Source: Duodenibacillus massiliensis
GTDB lineage: Bacteria; Pseudomonadota; Gammaproteobacteria; Burkholderiales; Burkholderiaceae_F
DNA: 64,000 nt
Direction: 5' to 3'
Assembly (NCBI RefSeq): GCF_900128485.1
Contig: NZ_LT635861.1
Coordinates: 571,017-635,016 of the forward strand
Part shown: positions 1 through 8,619 of the stretch, in pieces
Position numbering within the stretch: position 1 is the first letter of the stretch
Layout of the letters: each line of letters starts with the position of its first letter
The notes under the pieces: model-generated
Told to the model about the DNA's origin: nothing
Databases searched by the model: none
The model's input: the letters and a program-made list of their open reading frames with translations, nothing else
Made by a program: the position numbers and the translations under genes

Positions 1-54
1 CACGTTGTCTCACGTTTTTTGGTGACTACCTGGGTGACTCTTCCGGTTGTTTTT

Positions 55-240
55 CTTGGAATCTGCAGGCTGAGAGTCGATAATGTGGCTCGCGGATACG
101 TTTCTGCCGCGGGAGCCCGACACCTTGGTGTTCGGGCCTGCAGAGTGGCAGAAAACGGAGCAGCCGGGCCGAGTTCACTTGAAGGCCGGGCTTGTGCTGA
201 AAAATCCCGAGGCTTGTCTGCAACAAGCCTCTTTTGTTGT
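55..240 (+). ncRNA. Candidate structured RNA or leader ending in a terminator-like hairpin
   Basis: No convincing protein lies between 1 and 267. Several pairings are visible: 62-70 with 136-144 (9 bp, perfect), 87-95 with about 108-118, a hairpin at 116-135, 162-170 with 184-192 (one mismatch), and a terminal hairpin 210-217/223-230 followed by a T-rich run. Bases 101-108 also pair perfectly with 147-154, which would cross the 62-70/136-144 stem as a pseudoknot. The final hairpin sits about 30 nt before the HAD start codon. It could be a free small RNA with its terminator or an attenuating leader. I could not match it to 6S RNA, TPP, cobalamin or other families I know. Confidence 0.4.
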
Positions 241-267
241 CTGCCGCAGCTCCACGAAGGAACACTG

Positions 268-999
268 ATGCCCGGATTCTTGGACCCTAAAGCCTATATT
301 TTCGACCTTGACGGCACGCTCATTGATTCTCTGGGCGTCTGGGACAAGGTGGACGAAATCCTCGCCTCTGAAATCGCTCGGGTTGATTACAGCGACCTTG
401 ATCTTCCCCGGTTTCGTGAGATTTCTCTGGCTCAAAACAGCCAAAAAGCGAGTCCCTACGAGGCCTTCTGCGGAGAGCTCGGAAAGCGTCTCGGCTCAGA
501 CCTTTCCGCGGCTGAAGTTCACGCACGGCGTTACGTCATCAGCCGCAGGCTTCTTAAGGAGACGATGCGACTGAAGCCCGGAGCTGCCGACCTTCTGAAA
601 CTCTTAAAGTCTGCGGGCAAGCGCCTGGTGCTTGCCACGACCACGCGCCGCGCCAATGTCGACATCTACTGCGACATCAATCCCGTGATCCGTTCTGAAA
701 TTTTGCTGCGCGACATCTTTGACTTCATGCTCACGCACGAAGACGTTACGGCGATAAAGCCGGACCCTGAGGTCTACCTCAAGGCGCTCGCAGGATTGGG
801 GCTTGCGGCTAACGACTGCCTCGTGATCGAAGACAGTCTGCCGGGCGTTGAGGCAGCCAAGGCCACGGGACTCACGGTGGTTGCTCTTGAGGAGCCGCAT
901 TCGGCGGCTGATGAAGAACTGATCCGGACAAAGGCGGACGGCTTTTACGCCGGTCTTCCGGCACTCACCGCTGACATTCGTCAGGCGCTTGCCGAATAA
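268..999 (+). CDS. HAD-superfamily phosphatase (beta-phosphoglucomutase-like)
   Basis: A 243-aa cytosolic hydrolase of the haloacid dehalogenase superfamily. The N-terminal nucleophile motif reads FDLDGTLID. Near the C-terminus is the metal-binding DSLPGVEAAKATG motif, with KPDPEVY as the motif III lysine region. A helical cap lies between them, as in subfamily I phosphoglycolate phosphatase and beta-phosphoglucomutase enzymes. The substrate cannot be read from sequence. The start at 268 has a GAAGGA ribosome-binding site; the frame stays open upstream to 19, but that part overlaps the structured region and has no domain. It converges on rpsT across a shared terminator. Confidence 0.85.
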   Translation: MPGFLDPKAYIFDLDGTLIDSLGVWDKVDEILASEIARVDYSDLDLPRFREISLAQNSQKASPYEAFCGELGKRLGSDLSAAEVHARRYVISRRLLKETMRLKPGAADLLKLLKSAGKRLVLATTTRRANVDIYCDINPVIRSEILLRDIFDFMLTHEDVTAIKPDPEVYLKALAGLGLAANDCLVIEDSLPGVEAAKATGLTVVALEEPHSAADEELIRTKADGFYAGLPALTADIRQALAE

Positions 1000-1014
1000 A
1001 AACTCTGGGCAAAA

Positions 1015-1052
1015 GAAAAACGCATCGCGGAGCAATCGTCGATGCGTTTCTC
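1015..1052. terminator. Bidirectional intrinsic terminator between HAD gene and rpsT
   Basis: Inverted repeat AAACGCATCG (from 1018) and CGATGCGTTT (to 1049) with a 12-nt loop. An A-rich run precedes it and T-rich sequence follows, so it can end transcription from both converging genes. Confidence 0.75.
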
Positions 1053-1131
1053 AGGAACTTTTTTGCCTTATGCACGCCCCCGGCTGAGGGACAGAAGGCG
1101 TGCGGCGCCAAAGCTCGACAGGTCAGGCTGA

Positions 1132-1395
1132 TTAAGCCATCGCCTTGATGGAGGCGGACAGGCGGCTCTTATGACGGGCAGCGGCATTGTGGTGCAGAAC
1201 ACCCTTGCCTGCCATCGCGTCAATGACGCACTGAGCCTGCTTGAAGGCTTCAGCAGCGGCGGTCTTGTCGCCGGCGAGAATCAGCTTGCGCACCTTCTTG
1301 ATGGCGGTGCGGTACTGGCTGCGCTGAGCCGAAAGGTGCTGGTTGCGGGCAACCGCCTGACGGGCGCGCTTGCGAGCTTGTTTGGTATTGGCCAT
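1132..1395 (-). CDS. rpsT: 30S ribosomal protein S20
   Basis: An 87-aa basic protein beginning [13 protein letters not shown], the classic S20 N-terminus, rich in Lys and Arg and predicted helical throughout. It binds 16S rRNA in the body of the small subunit. The length equals the family norm (86-88 aa). It is divergent from murJ, a common betaproteobacterial arrangement. The roughly 250-nt space between them should hold both promoters. Confidence 0.97.
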   Translation of the reverse strand: MANTKQARKRARQAVARNQHLSAQRSQYRTAIKKVRKLILAGDKTAAAEAFKQAQCVIDAMAGKGVLHHNAAARHKSRLSASIKAMA

Positions 1396-1641
1396 TTATG
1401 TTTCCTGAAAAACGTTTGCCTGATGGTGAGGCACACACAGTATTAACCGGTATGCCCTTCGCATCTGTCAGCCGTGGGCTCGGCCGGTTTGGTTAGAATC
1501 ACTTTTCAATGCGACAATGTCGCACCTGAGTCGGTTGACCCGACCCCTGAAAAGCCCCGCATTCTATCAAAACTCATGCCGTGAGACAAGTTGCAGAAGG
1601 CAGCGGGCCCACTCTGTTTTTGCTGCGGAAAAAGAAATCTT

Positions 1642-3216
1642 ATGTCTTTGCTGCGTTCGGCCGCCACGGTCTCTGCGCTCACCCTGCTGTCGCGCGTCAC
1701 GGGCCTTATCCGCGATATGCTGATTGCCCGCTATTTCGGCGTTTCGGGTGCCACCGACGCGTTTTACGTGGCTTTCAGAATTCCGAATCTTTTAAGACGT
1801 CTTTTTGCCGAAGGCGCGTTTTCCCAGGCGTTTCTGCCGATGTTAAGCGATGTGCGGGAAAAAGAAGGGGAAGAGAGGAGCAAAGAATTCATCTCGCACG
1901 TTTTCAGCCTTTTGGCGGTTGCGGTTTTTGCCGTGAGCGTGCTGGGTGTTATCTGCGCGCCGCTCATTATCTGGGTGATCGCCACGGGCTTTGCCGAAAA
2001 TCCGGAAACCTTTGACCTCGCAGCAGCCCTTACGCGCTGTATGTTTCCCTACATCATCTTTATGAGTCTTGTGGCCTTTGCGGCGGCCGTACTCAATACG
2101 TGGAAGCATTTTGCCGTGCCCGCTTTTACGCCGGTTCTTTTAAATCTCTCGTTTATCGCCGCGATTCTCTGTCTTGCCCCTTTTATGCAGGCGCCTATCT
2201 GGGCCCTGGCGGTTGCGGTGATCGGGGGCGGCATTCTGCAGCTTGCGATGCAGCTGATGGCCTTGAAGCGCCTGGGGCTTCTGCCGCGGTTTTGCTCTCC
2301 TTTTCAGTCACTTAAAGACAGTGCGGTGCGTCAGACCCTGCGTCTTATGGTTCCGGCCGTGGTCGGGGTGTCGGTCGCTCCGATTTCCATTCTCATCAAC
2401 ACCAACATTGCTTCGCGCCTCAATCACGGCGCCGTGACGTGGCTTAATTACGCCGACCGTCTGATGGAATTTCCGACGGCGCTTCTCGGGGTCGCCCTGG
2501 GAACGGTACTGCTGCCGAGTCTGGCCTCGGCCTTTAACCGGGGGGAGCTTGACCGCTACAACCGCCTTCTGGATCGGGGACTGAGACTCGTAGTGCTTTT
2601 TGCCGTGCCTGCTGCCGTCGGGCTCTGGCTCTTGGCCGAGTGCTTCGCTTCGGTCCTTTTTCAGGGGAAAAACTTTACGGCCGCAGACGTCATGCAGACG
2701 GCGGTTGCCATTGAAGGCTACGCGGCCGGGTTAATCGGCCTTATCGGAATCAAAATCATTGCGCCCGCGTTTTACGCAAGAAAAGACATCCGCACGCCGG
2801 TGAAGGCGGCGGTTGCTTCGGTTGTGTTCGTTCAGGCCTGTAATTTTGTGACGGTTCCGGCATTTTCACACGCGGGGCTTGCGCTTTCGGTGGCACTCGG
2901 GGCCTGCTTTAACGCTCTCTGCCTTCTGACGGTGCTTTTAAAGCGCGGCTGGTATAAGCCCGAGGCGGGGTGGCTTCTTTATTTTGTCCGGACGCTTTTG
3001 GCGGCGGCGGTGCTTGGTGCGGTACTTTGGGGTATTGAAGCCGGATTTGCCGTCAGTTGGGCGCAGATGCAGTCCGCGTGGATCAGAAGACTAGTTCTTG
3101 CGGCGGGGGCAGTCGTTGCCGCAGGTGTGACATACTTTGCAGTATTGGCGGTTTTCGGCTGGCGGGCGCAGGAATTGCGCGGCGCAGTACAGGCCCGCAG
3201 GTCCGCAAACCGGTAA
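1642..3216 (+). CDS. murJ: Lipid II flippase MurJ (MviN)
   Basis: A 524-aa polytopic inner-membrane protein of the MOP superfamily that flips the peptidoglycan precursor lipid II to the periplasmic face. It begins with the family hallmark SLLRSAATVSALTLLSRVTG, followed by RDMLIARYFG and SGATDAFYVAFRIPN, and has about 14 hydrophobic segments. The start at 1642 was chosen because MurJ proteins begin a few residues before this motif; the frame is open upstream to 1591 with no conserved sequence. Confidence 0.95.
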   Translation: MSLLRSAATVSALTLLSRVTGLIRDMLIARYFGVSGATDAFYVAFRIPNLLRRLFAEGAFSQAFLPMLSDVREKEGEERSKEFISHVFSLLAVAVFAVSVLGVICAPLIIWVIATGFAENPETFDLAAALTRCMFPYIIFMSLVAFAAAVLNTWKHFAVPAFTPVLLNLSFIAAILCLAPFMQAPIWALAVAVIGGGILQLAMQLMALKRLGLLPRFCSPFQSLKDSAVRQTLRLMVPAVVGVSVAPISILINTNIASRLNHGAVTWLNYADRLMEFPTALLGVALGTVLLPSLASAFNRGELDRYNRLLDRGLRLVVLFAVPAAVGLWLLAECFASVLFQGKNFTAADVMQTAVAIEGYAAGLIGLIGIKIIAPAFYARKDIRTPVKAAVASVVFVQACNFVTVPAFSHAGLALSVALGACFNALCLLTVLLKRGWYKPEAGWLLYFVRTLLAAAVLGAVLWGIEAGFAVSWAQMQSAWIRRLVLAAGAVVAAGVTYFAVLAVFGWRAQELRGAVQARRSANR

Positions 3217-3246
3217 TTTTTCCCCACAATCGAAAGGCTTTCCATC

Positions 3247-3822
3247 ATGCCTGCTTCAACGCTCAGTCCTGAAGTCAAACGCCGTCTGCACATCGTGCAG
3301 GCCGACATCACAACGCTTAAGGTCGATGCCATTGTGAACGCTGCCAACGCTGACTTCAGAGGCGGGGGCGGTGTGGACGGCGCCATTCACCGCGCGGCCG
3401 GGCCCGAGCTCAGAAAAGCCTGCCGCGACTTTGTCAATCAGTTCGGGCGCTGTTTTGCCGGAGGCGCCGAGATGACGGAGGCGTTTAATCTGCCGTGCCG
3501 CTACATCATTCATGCCGTCGGGCCCGTTTGGTGCGGGGGCGGCGAAGGGGAGTCGGCGCTTTTGGCCCGTGCCTATGCGCGCTCCTTTGAGATTGCACGC
3601 GTCAAGGGAATCCGGACGCTTGCCTTTTCCTGTATTTCCACCGGCGTTTACGGCTACCCTAAAAAGGAAGCGGCCGAAACCGCCGTGGTGGTGGCAGGGC
3701 AGTTTCTGCTGACCGAGTGTCCCAACACCGAGGTGATCTTCTGCGTCTTTGATGATGAGACCCGGGGTATCTACGAGGGTCTTCTCGGTAAGAGCTCTGA
3801 AGACGCCGAAATCTGGCAGTAA
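3247..3822 (+). CDS. Macrodomain protein (O-acetyl-ADP-ribose deacetylase, YmdB-like)
   Basis: A 191-aa single macrodomain. The signature segment reads VDAIVNAANADFRGGGGVDGAIHRAAG, which binds the ADP-ribose diphosphate, and the second loop is CISTGVYGYPKKEAA. Family members hydrolyse O-acetyl-ADP-ribose or remove ADP-ribose from proteins. It starts 30 nt after murJ and may be co-transcribed with it. No partner ADP-ribosyltransferase is visible nearby. Which of the two activities applies cannot be told from sequence. Confidence 0.9.
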   Translation: MPASTLSPEVKRRLHIVQADITTLKVDAIVNAANADFRGGGGVDGAIHRAAGPELRKACRDFVNQFGRCFAGGAEMTEAFNLPCRYIIHAVGPVWCGGGEGESALLARAYARSFEIARVKGIRTLAFSCISTGVYGYPKKEAAETAVVVAGQFLLTECPNTEVIFCVFDDETRGIYEGLLGKSSEDAEIWQ

Positions 3823-3825
3823 CAA

Positions 3826-3858
3826 AAAAGGACGGAAATTAAAACCCGTCCTCTTTTT
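3826..3858. terminator. Intrinsic terminator between macrodomain gene and hypE
   Basis: Stem AGGACGG (3829-3835) with CCGTCCT (3846-3852), A-rich before and CTTTTT after. It serves both converging transcripts. Confidence 0.75.
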
Positions 3859-3873
3859 CTGGTTGCCTGCGGC

Positions 3874-4923
3874 TTAACAGATACGCGGCAGGGGGTCGGA
3901 ATTCAACCAGTCCACCAGGCGGTGGCCGCCCAAAAGCGTCTTCATCCGGACCGTTCCGGGATTTTCTTCGGTCACGGTTCCGATGACGGAGGCGTTTTTG
4001 CCGTGGGGGCTTCGGCGGATGATTTCAAGGGCTTTTTCTGCCGCACCCCCTTCCACAATCACGATGAGTTTGCCTTCGTTGGCAATGTAGAGGGGATCAA
4101 GCCCCAGAAACTCACAGGCTGACTGAACTTCCGGGGAAACGGGCACCGCTTCCTCGTCCATTTCAATGCCGACGGCCGACTGGCTTGCAATCTCGTTTAA
4201 GGTGGTGGCAAGGCCTCCACGCGTCGGATCGCGCAGCACGTGAACTTTGCTGCCTAATGCTGCAATGAGGCTTTCGGTGATGTCGTTTAAGGGCGCCGTG
4301 TCACTTTTAAGATCAGTGCCGAAACTTAAGCCCTCACGGTGTGAGAGAATCGTGATGCCGTGGTCGCCCATAGTCCCGGTGACGAGCACCGCATCGCCGG
4401 GTTTGGCCGCGCGTCCGGAGATGTGTACTCCGGCGTGTGCTTCCCCGAAACCGGTGGTGGCGATGTAAAGGCCGTCGCCGTGCCCTTTTTCCACGACCTT
4501 GGTGTCACCCGTGACAATCTGCACACCCGCTTCTTTTGCGGTTGAGGCCATCGAGTCAACGATGGTTTTGAGGGTTGCCAGGGGCAGCCCCTCCTGCATA
4601 ATGAAGGAAGCCGTGAGATACAGGGGCTTTGCGCCGCAGACCGCAACATCGTTTACGGTCCCTGAAACTGCGAGCCGCCCGATGTCGCCTCCCGGGAAAA
4701 TGAGGGGATTGACCACGTGGCCGTCGCAACTCATGACGGGCTGCCCCTTGATTGCCGGCAATACTGCGCCGTCGTGGCCCTCATCAAGGTAGGGGTTGGT
4801 GAAGGCCGGTGCAAACACTTCGGCAATGAGCTGCGAGGTGGCACGGCCCCCGGCACCGAAGGTCATGTCAACGACCCCGTGACGGATATCAAGCGGCCGG
4901 ATGTAATTGGGTTTGACAGACAT
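3874..4923 (-). CDS. hypE: Hydrogenase maturation protein HypE
   Basis: A 349-aa ATP-dependent dehydratase that turns the thiocarboxamide on its C-terminal cysteine into thiocyanate, the source of the CN ligands on the NiFe active-site iron. The protein ends in DPLPRIC, the conserved PRxC tail bearing the modified cysteine. AIR-synthase-type nucleotide-binding motifs are present (DMTFGAGGRAT, SGTVNDVAVCGAKP, RDPTRGGLAT). It is the last gene of the hydrogenase assembly operon, starting 9 nt after hypD ends. Its partners are HypF (carbamoyl donor) and the HypC-HypD complex. Confidence 0.97.
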   Translation of the reverse strand: MSVKPNYIRPLDIRHGVVDMTFGAGGRATSQLIAEVFAPAFTNPYLDEGHDGAVLPAIKGQPVMSCDGHVVNPLIFPGGDIGRLAVSGTVNDVAVCGAKPLYLTASFIMQEGLPLATLKTIVDSMASTAKEAGVQIVTGDTKVVEKGHGDGLYIATTGFGEAHAGVHISGRAAKPGDAVLVTGTMGDHGITILSHREGLSFGTDLKSDTAPLNDITESLIAALGSKVHVLRDPTRGGLATTLNEIASQSAVGIEMDEEAVPVSPEVQSACEFLGLDPLYIANEGKLIVIVEGGAAEKALEIIRRSPHGKNASVIGTVTEENPGTVRMKTLLGGHRLVDWLNSDPLPRIC

Positions 4924-4932
4924 TGCGAATCC

Positions 4933-6045
4933 TCATTGTTTGGCGGCAAGACTTCGCCGTTCGTAAGAGTAAAACGCCGCACAGGCGCCTTCGCTGCTCA
5001 CCATGCAAGCTCCGATCGGGTGAATGGGGGTGCAGACCGTGCCGAAGGCCTTGCAGTCTTTGGGCTCTTTTTCACCGCGCAAAATGGCGCCACACTCACA
5101 GGCCTTGTTGTCGGGCACAGGCTTTTCAACAAGCCCGAATTTCTTTTCCGCATCAAACCGGGCGTAGGCAGGGGCAATGGCAAGCGCACTCTCGGGGACT
5201 TCGCCAAGACCGCGCCAGCCGAAACTCTTGCGCCGTACAAAGACCTCGTCCATGAGGGTAATGGCAACGGTGTTGCCTTCCGGCGTTACAGCCCGGGTAA
5301 ATTCGTTTTCCACAACGCTGCGCCCGTCGTTTACCTGCCGCACGAGCATGAGGATGCTCAGGAGCATGTCAAGCGGCTCAAACCCGCAGATCACAACCGG
5401 CATATGGTGGTGTTCGGCAAACCAGTGATAGGGCTTTTCGCCGATCACGGTTGAAACGTGCGCCGGGCCCACCAGGCCGTCAAGATGCACTTTTCCCAGC
5501 AGGATATGTTCCATGGCGGCCGGGGTGAGCACGTGCGAGCAGATCACCGAAAAGTTCGTGAGGTTTTCTTTGTCCGCAACTTTGATTGCGACCGCTGTCG
5601 GCGGCGTTGTCGTTTCAAAGCCGATTGCAAAGAAGACAACTTCCTTGTCGGGGTTTTCACGCGCCAGTTTCACCGCGTCCAAGGGGGAATACACCATGCG
5701 GATATCCGCGCCCTGCGCCTTCGCTTTAAAAAGGGTCTGGCCTTTTCCCGCCGGCACACGCATCACGTCGGCGTAGGTGCAGAGAATCACGCCGGGCCTT
5801 GCGGAAAGCTCAACCGCCATGTCAATGCGGCCTGCGGGCAGCACGCACACGGGGCAACCCGGTCCGTGAATCATTTTGACGTTGGCGGGCAGAAGTTCCG
5901 TCAGTCCCCAGCGGGCCAGAACATGCGTGTGTCCGCCGCAAAACTCCATAAAGCGGTAACTTTTGTCGGGTTTTGCCTCGCGCCGGATTTCTTCTGCAAT
6001 GGCCTGCGCTTTTTCGCGGTCGCGAAACTCAGTGACGTACTGCAT
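4933..6045 (-). CDS. hypD: Hydrogenase maturation iron-sulfur protein HypD
   Basis: A 370-aa scaffold on which the Fe(CN)2CO group is assembled together with HypC. Conserved motifs visible are FCGGHTH (Cys36), HGPGCPVCVLP (Cys64 and Cys67) and a cysteine-rich C-terminal region with ACECGAIL and IGACMVSSEGAC that holds the [4Fe-4S] cluster. The start at 6045 is preferred over an ATG three codons upstream (6054): AAAGG lies 9 nt before it, and MQYVTEFRD aligns with the family N-terminus. It overlaps the 3' end of hypC. Confidence 0.95.
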   Translation of the reverse strand: MQYVTEFRDREKAQAIAEEIRREAKPDKSYRFMEFCGGHTHVLARWGLTELLPANVKMIHGPGCPVCVLPAGRIDMAVELSARPGVILCTYADVMRVPAGKGQTLFKAKAQGADIRMVYSPLDAVKLARENPDKEVVFFAIGFETTTPPTAVAIKVADKENLTNFSVICSHVLTPAAMEHILLGKVHLDGLVGPAHVSTVIGEKPYHWFAEHHHMPVVICGFEPLDMLLSILMLVRQVNDGRSVVENEFTRAVTPEGNTVAITLMDEVFVRRKSFGWRGLGEVPESALAIAPAYARFDAEKKFGLVEKPVPDNKACECGAILRGEKEPKDCKAFGTVCTPIHPIGACMVSSEGACAAFYSYERRSLAAKQ

Positions 6046-6262
6046 CGCCTGCATCCTTTAAAGCGGCCATCTGAGCAAGCGTCTCCTGCGCTTTTTGGGC
6101 GTCAATCGTCTGCAGGGCAAACCCTACGTGAACGATCACCCAGTCGCCGTGCCTGACTTCAGGCGTAAGCGACACGTCAATTTCTTTGGTGACTCCCGAC
6201 ATCACGCACAGTGCGGATGTCCCGTTCACCGACTCAATCTGCGCAGGAACTGCCAGACACAT
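6029..6262 (-). CDS. hypC: Hydrogenase assembly chaperone HypC
   Basis: A 77-aa member of the HypC/HybG family beginning MCLAVPAQI. Cys2 binds the iron carrying CN and CO ligands. The DWVIVHVGFAL segment is the family's second conserved block. HypC shuttles the iron centre from HypD to the large-subunit precursor. It overlaps hypF upstream by 29 nt and hypD downstream, indicating translational coupling. Only one HypC-type protein is encoded here; the operon-specific paralogue HoxL/HupF found in related clusters is absent. Confidence 0.95.
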   Translation of the reverse strand: MCLAVPAQIESVNGTSALCVMSGVTKEIDVSLTPEVRHGDWVIVHVGFALQTIDAQKAQETLAQMAALKDAGDAVRH

Positions 6263-8591
6263 GATTCATCTCCCGATATTTCAAAATCTGCGCCGCAACC
6301 AGCGCCTCACCGTAACTGACGGCCCCGTCTCCGGGCGGCAGACTCTGCGGCATATAAACAGTCAGTCCGTGTTCACGCAGTCTCCTCGGTACGGATTCGG
6401 CTAAAACACGGTTTAAAAAAGATCCCCCCGCAAGGCACACGGTTTCCCCTGCGGGCACGACGCGGCTCACCCAGTCCGAAAGGCCGGCTGCCACGGTCGC
6501 TTCAAAGTCCGCGGCGCACTGCCCGGTATTGTCGCCGGCAAGGCGCCTGTCGATAAGTTCAGCAAAAAGCGGCGTAAAGCTTAGTACGTTATCGTCTGAA
6601 ACCGTCCAGCCATGAGGCTGAACACGCCCTTGGGCGTTGACGGCTTCGCTTTCAAGACGCATGGCGGCATAGGCTTCATCGTGCATTACTTCAACCAGGC
6701 CCAGTACGGCAGCCGCGGCATCAAAAAGACGCCCGAGCGAGGTCGTGCGGCCCGAGAGCCGGGGGCTTTTGATAAGTTCACGAATAGGCTGCCCGGTAAA
6801 GGCGGGCCACAGTGTTTCAATCGCCTCGCCGCGGCCCGCCTTAAGGCACATCACGGCACCCATGCGCCGGGGTTCCCGTGCGGCTTTGTCAAAACCCGGC
6901 AGCGCCATCGTTTCAAGGTGCCCGATGCGGTCAAACGTGCCGTTCGTATGCACATGAAGGAGTTCGCCGCCCCAGGCCGTCCCGTCCGTGCCGTAGCCAA
7001 CGCCGTCGGCAACGAGCGCCCAGGCGTCATTAGTCACCCCGTGCTCGCCCATGACGGCAGCGGCGTGCGCATGATGGTGCTGCACGGGGATAAGCGGTAT
7101 GCCGAGCCGCTGCGCATAGTCTTCTGCAAGGTGCGTCGAATAAAAGTCCGGATGCAGGTCGCAGGCAACGGCCCCGGGGGTGACTTCCAAAATGTTGAGA
7201 AAGTGCTTTACCGAGCCTGCCAAGGCTCTGCAGGTTGATTCGTTGTCAGTGTCACCGATGTGTTCGGTGACAAAGGCTTCTTTTCCGCGCGTGATGCAGG
7301 CGGTGTTTTTCAGAAACGGTCCCGTTGCGAGAATGCTGTCGGCGGCATCAGCCGGAAAGGGGAGCGCAAGCGGCGTGTAGCCGCGGGCACGGCGCACCGT
7401 CTGAATGCCGTTTTCTGTATCGCGCACCACGGAGTCGTCACAGCGTACGACGATGTCGCGGTTGTGCAGCAAAAAGACGTCGGCAATGCCCATGAGCCTT
7501 CCGTAGGCTTCCTCGTTACCGGTCACCAAAGGTTCACCCCCGGGATTGGCGCTTGTCATCACAAGCGTGAGGTCCACGGTGCGGTTTTCAAACACGAGGT
7601 CCGTTTCAGGCTGCCCGAGGTATTCGTGAAAAAGAAGCAGGTGCACCGGCGTATAGGGGAGCATCACGCCCACCTCGCTGAAACCCCCGGCGACACCCGG
7701 CGCAAGAAGCCGGTCGGCCGCATCGGTTTTGGGCGCAAGGACAATCGGTCGTGCAACGGAAGTAAGCGCCTTTACGCCTGCCGCAGACAGCCGCACGAGT
7801 TCTGAAGCGCTTTCGGTGTTGGCGCACATGACGGCAAGCGGTTTTTCGCTTCGGCCCTTGCGCTCACGCAGCCGTGTGACGGCACGGCTGTTGCGGGCAT
7901 CGCACACAAGGTGAAAGCCCCCGAGGCCCTTTACGGCGGCAATGCCGCCCGTAAGAATCACTTTAAGTGTTCCGGCAATCGCGTCGCCCGCAATGACGTT
8001 ACCCTTATTGTCGGTGAGCGTGAGTTTCGGGCCGCAGACCGGACAGGCATTTGGCTGCGCGTGGAAGCGCCGGTCGGCCGGATTTTCGTATTCGGCGCGG
8101 CAGACCGGACACATCGGAAAGACCGCCATGGAGGTCTGTGCACGGTCATAGGGAATATGGCGCGTAATCGTGTGGCGCGGACCGCAGTGCGTGCAGTTAG
8201 TGAAGGCGTAGCGCCACCGGCGGTTCGTTTTGGTAAAGATCTCTGAAGCGCACTTGGCGCAGGTTGCGGCATCCGGCGTCACGGTTGTTCGGGCAGCGCC
8301 CTCGCGGCTTGCGGTGATCTCAAAGTCAGTTGCACCCGTGGGTGCGGAAAACCCGAGTGAGACGAGGGCATCAATCCGCGCAAGCGGTGCGTCACGCGCA
8401 ATATCGCGGCGCAGTTCCCGGGCAAAGGACGCGACAGATGCCTCTTCGCCCTCAACGTTGACAACGACACCTTCGCTGTCGTTATAAACGTCGCCCGCAA
8501 GTTTCAGACGCCGGGCTGTGTTCCAGACGGTGGGCCTGAAACCCACCCCCTGCACAAGGCCCCGGATCCGAAACGATTCACGCACGCGCAT
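6234..8591 (-). CDS. hypF: Carbamoyltransferase HypF
   Basis: A 785-aa enzyme that transfers the carbamoyl group of carbamoyl phosphate, via carbamoyl-AMP, to HypE. Domains in order: an acylphosphatase-like domain (RGLVQGVGFRPTVW), two Cys4 zinc fingers (CAKC/CTHC and CPVC/CPVC), a YrdC/Sua5-like nucleotide-binding domain, and a Kae1/TobZ-like C-terminal domain with VQHHHAHAAAVMGEHG. The start at 8591 places the acylphosphatase domain at the N-terminus as in homologues; the frame is open to 8759 but runs through the end of hypB without conserved sequence. It begins 28 nt after the hypB stop. Confidence 0.95.
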   Translation of the reverse strand: MRVRESFRIRGLVQGVGFRPTVWNTARRLKLAGDVYNDSEGVVVNVEGEEASVASFARELRRDIARDAPLARIDALVSLGFSAPTGATDFEITASREGAARTTVTPDAATCAKCASEIFTKTNRRWRYAFTNCTHCGPRHTITRHIPYDRAQTSMAVFPMCPVCRAEYENPADRRFHAQPNACPVCGPKLTLTDNKGNVIAGDAIAGTLKVILTGGIAAVKGLGGFHLVCDARNSRAVTRLRERKGRSEKPLAVMCANTESASELVRLSAAGVKALTSVARPIVLAPKTDAADRLLAPGVAGGFSEVGVMLPYTPVHLLLFHEYLGQPETDLVFENRTVDLTLVMTSANPGGEPLVTGNEEAYGRLMGIADVFLLHNRDIVVRCDDSVVRDTENGIQTVRRARGYTPLALPFPADAADSILATGPFLKNTACITRGKEAFVTEHIGDTDNESTCRALAGSVKHFLNILEVTPGAVACDLHPDFYSTHLAEDYAQRLGIPLIPVQHHHAHAAAVMGEHGVTNDAWALVADGVGYGTDGTAWGGELLHVHTNGTFDRIGHLETMALPGFDKAAREPRRMGAVMCLKAGRGEAIETLWPAFTGQPIRELIKSPRLSGRTTSLGRLFDAAAAVLGLVEVMHDEAYAAMRLESEAVNAQGRVQPHGWTVSDDNVLSFTPLFAELIDRRLAGDNTGQCAADFEATVAAGLSDWVSRVVPAGETVCLAGGSFLNRVLAESVPRRLREHGLTVYMPQSLPPGDGAVSYGEALVAAQILKYREMNHVSGSSCAD

Positions 8592-8619
8592 TTTGACTGA
8601 CCGTCCTTTGCCGCCCGGC

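Noticed and set aside
19..267. N-terminal extension of the HAD gene
   Set aside because: No domain similarity and it covers the inverted repeats; the ATG at 268 has a proper ribosome-binding site.
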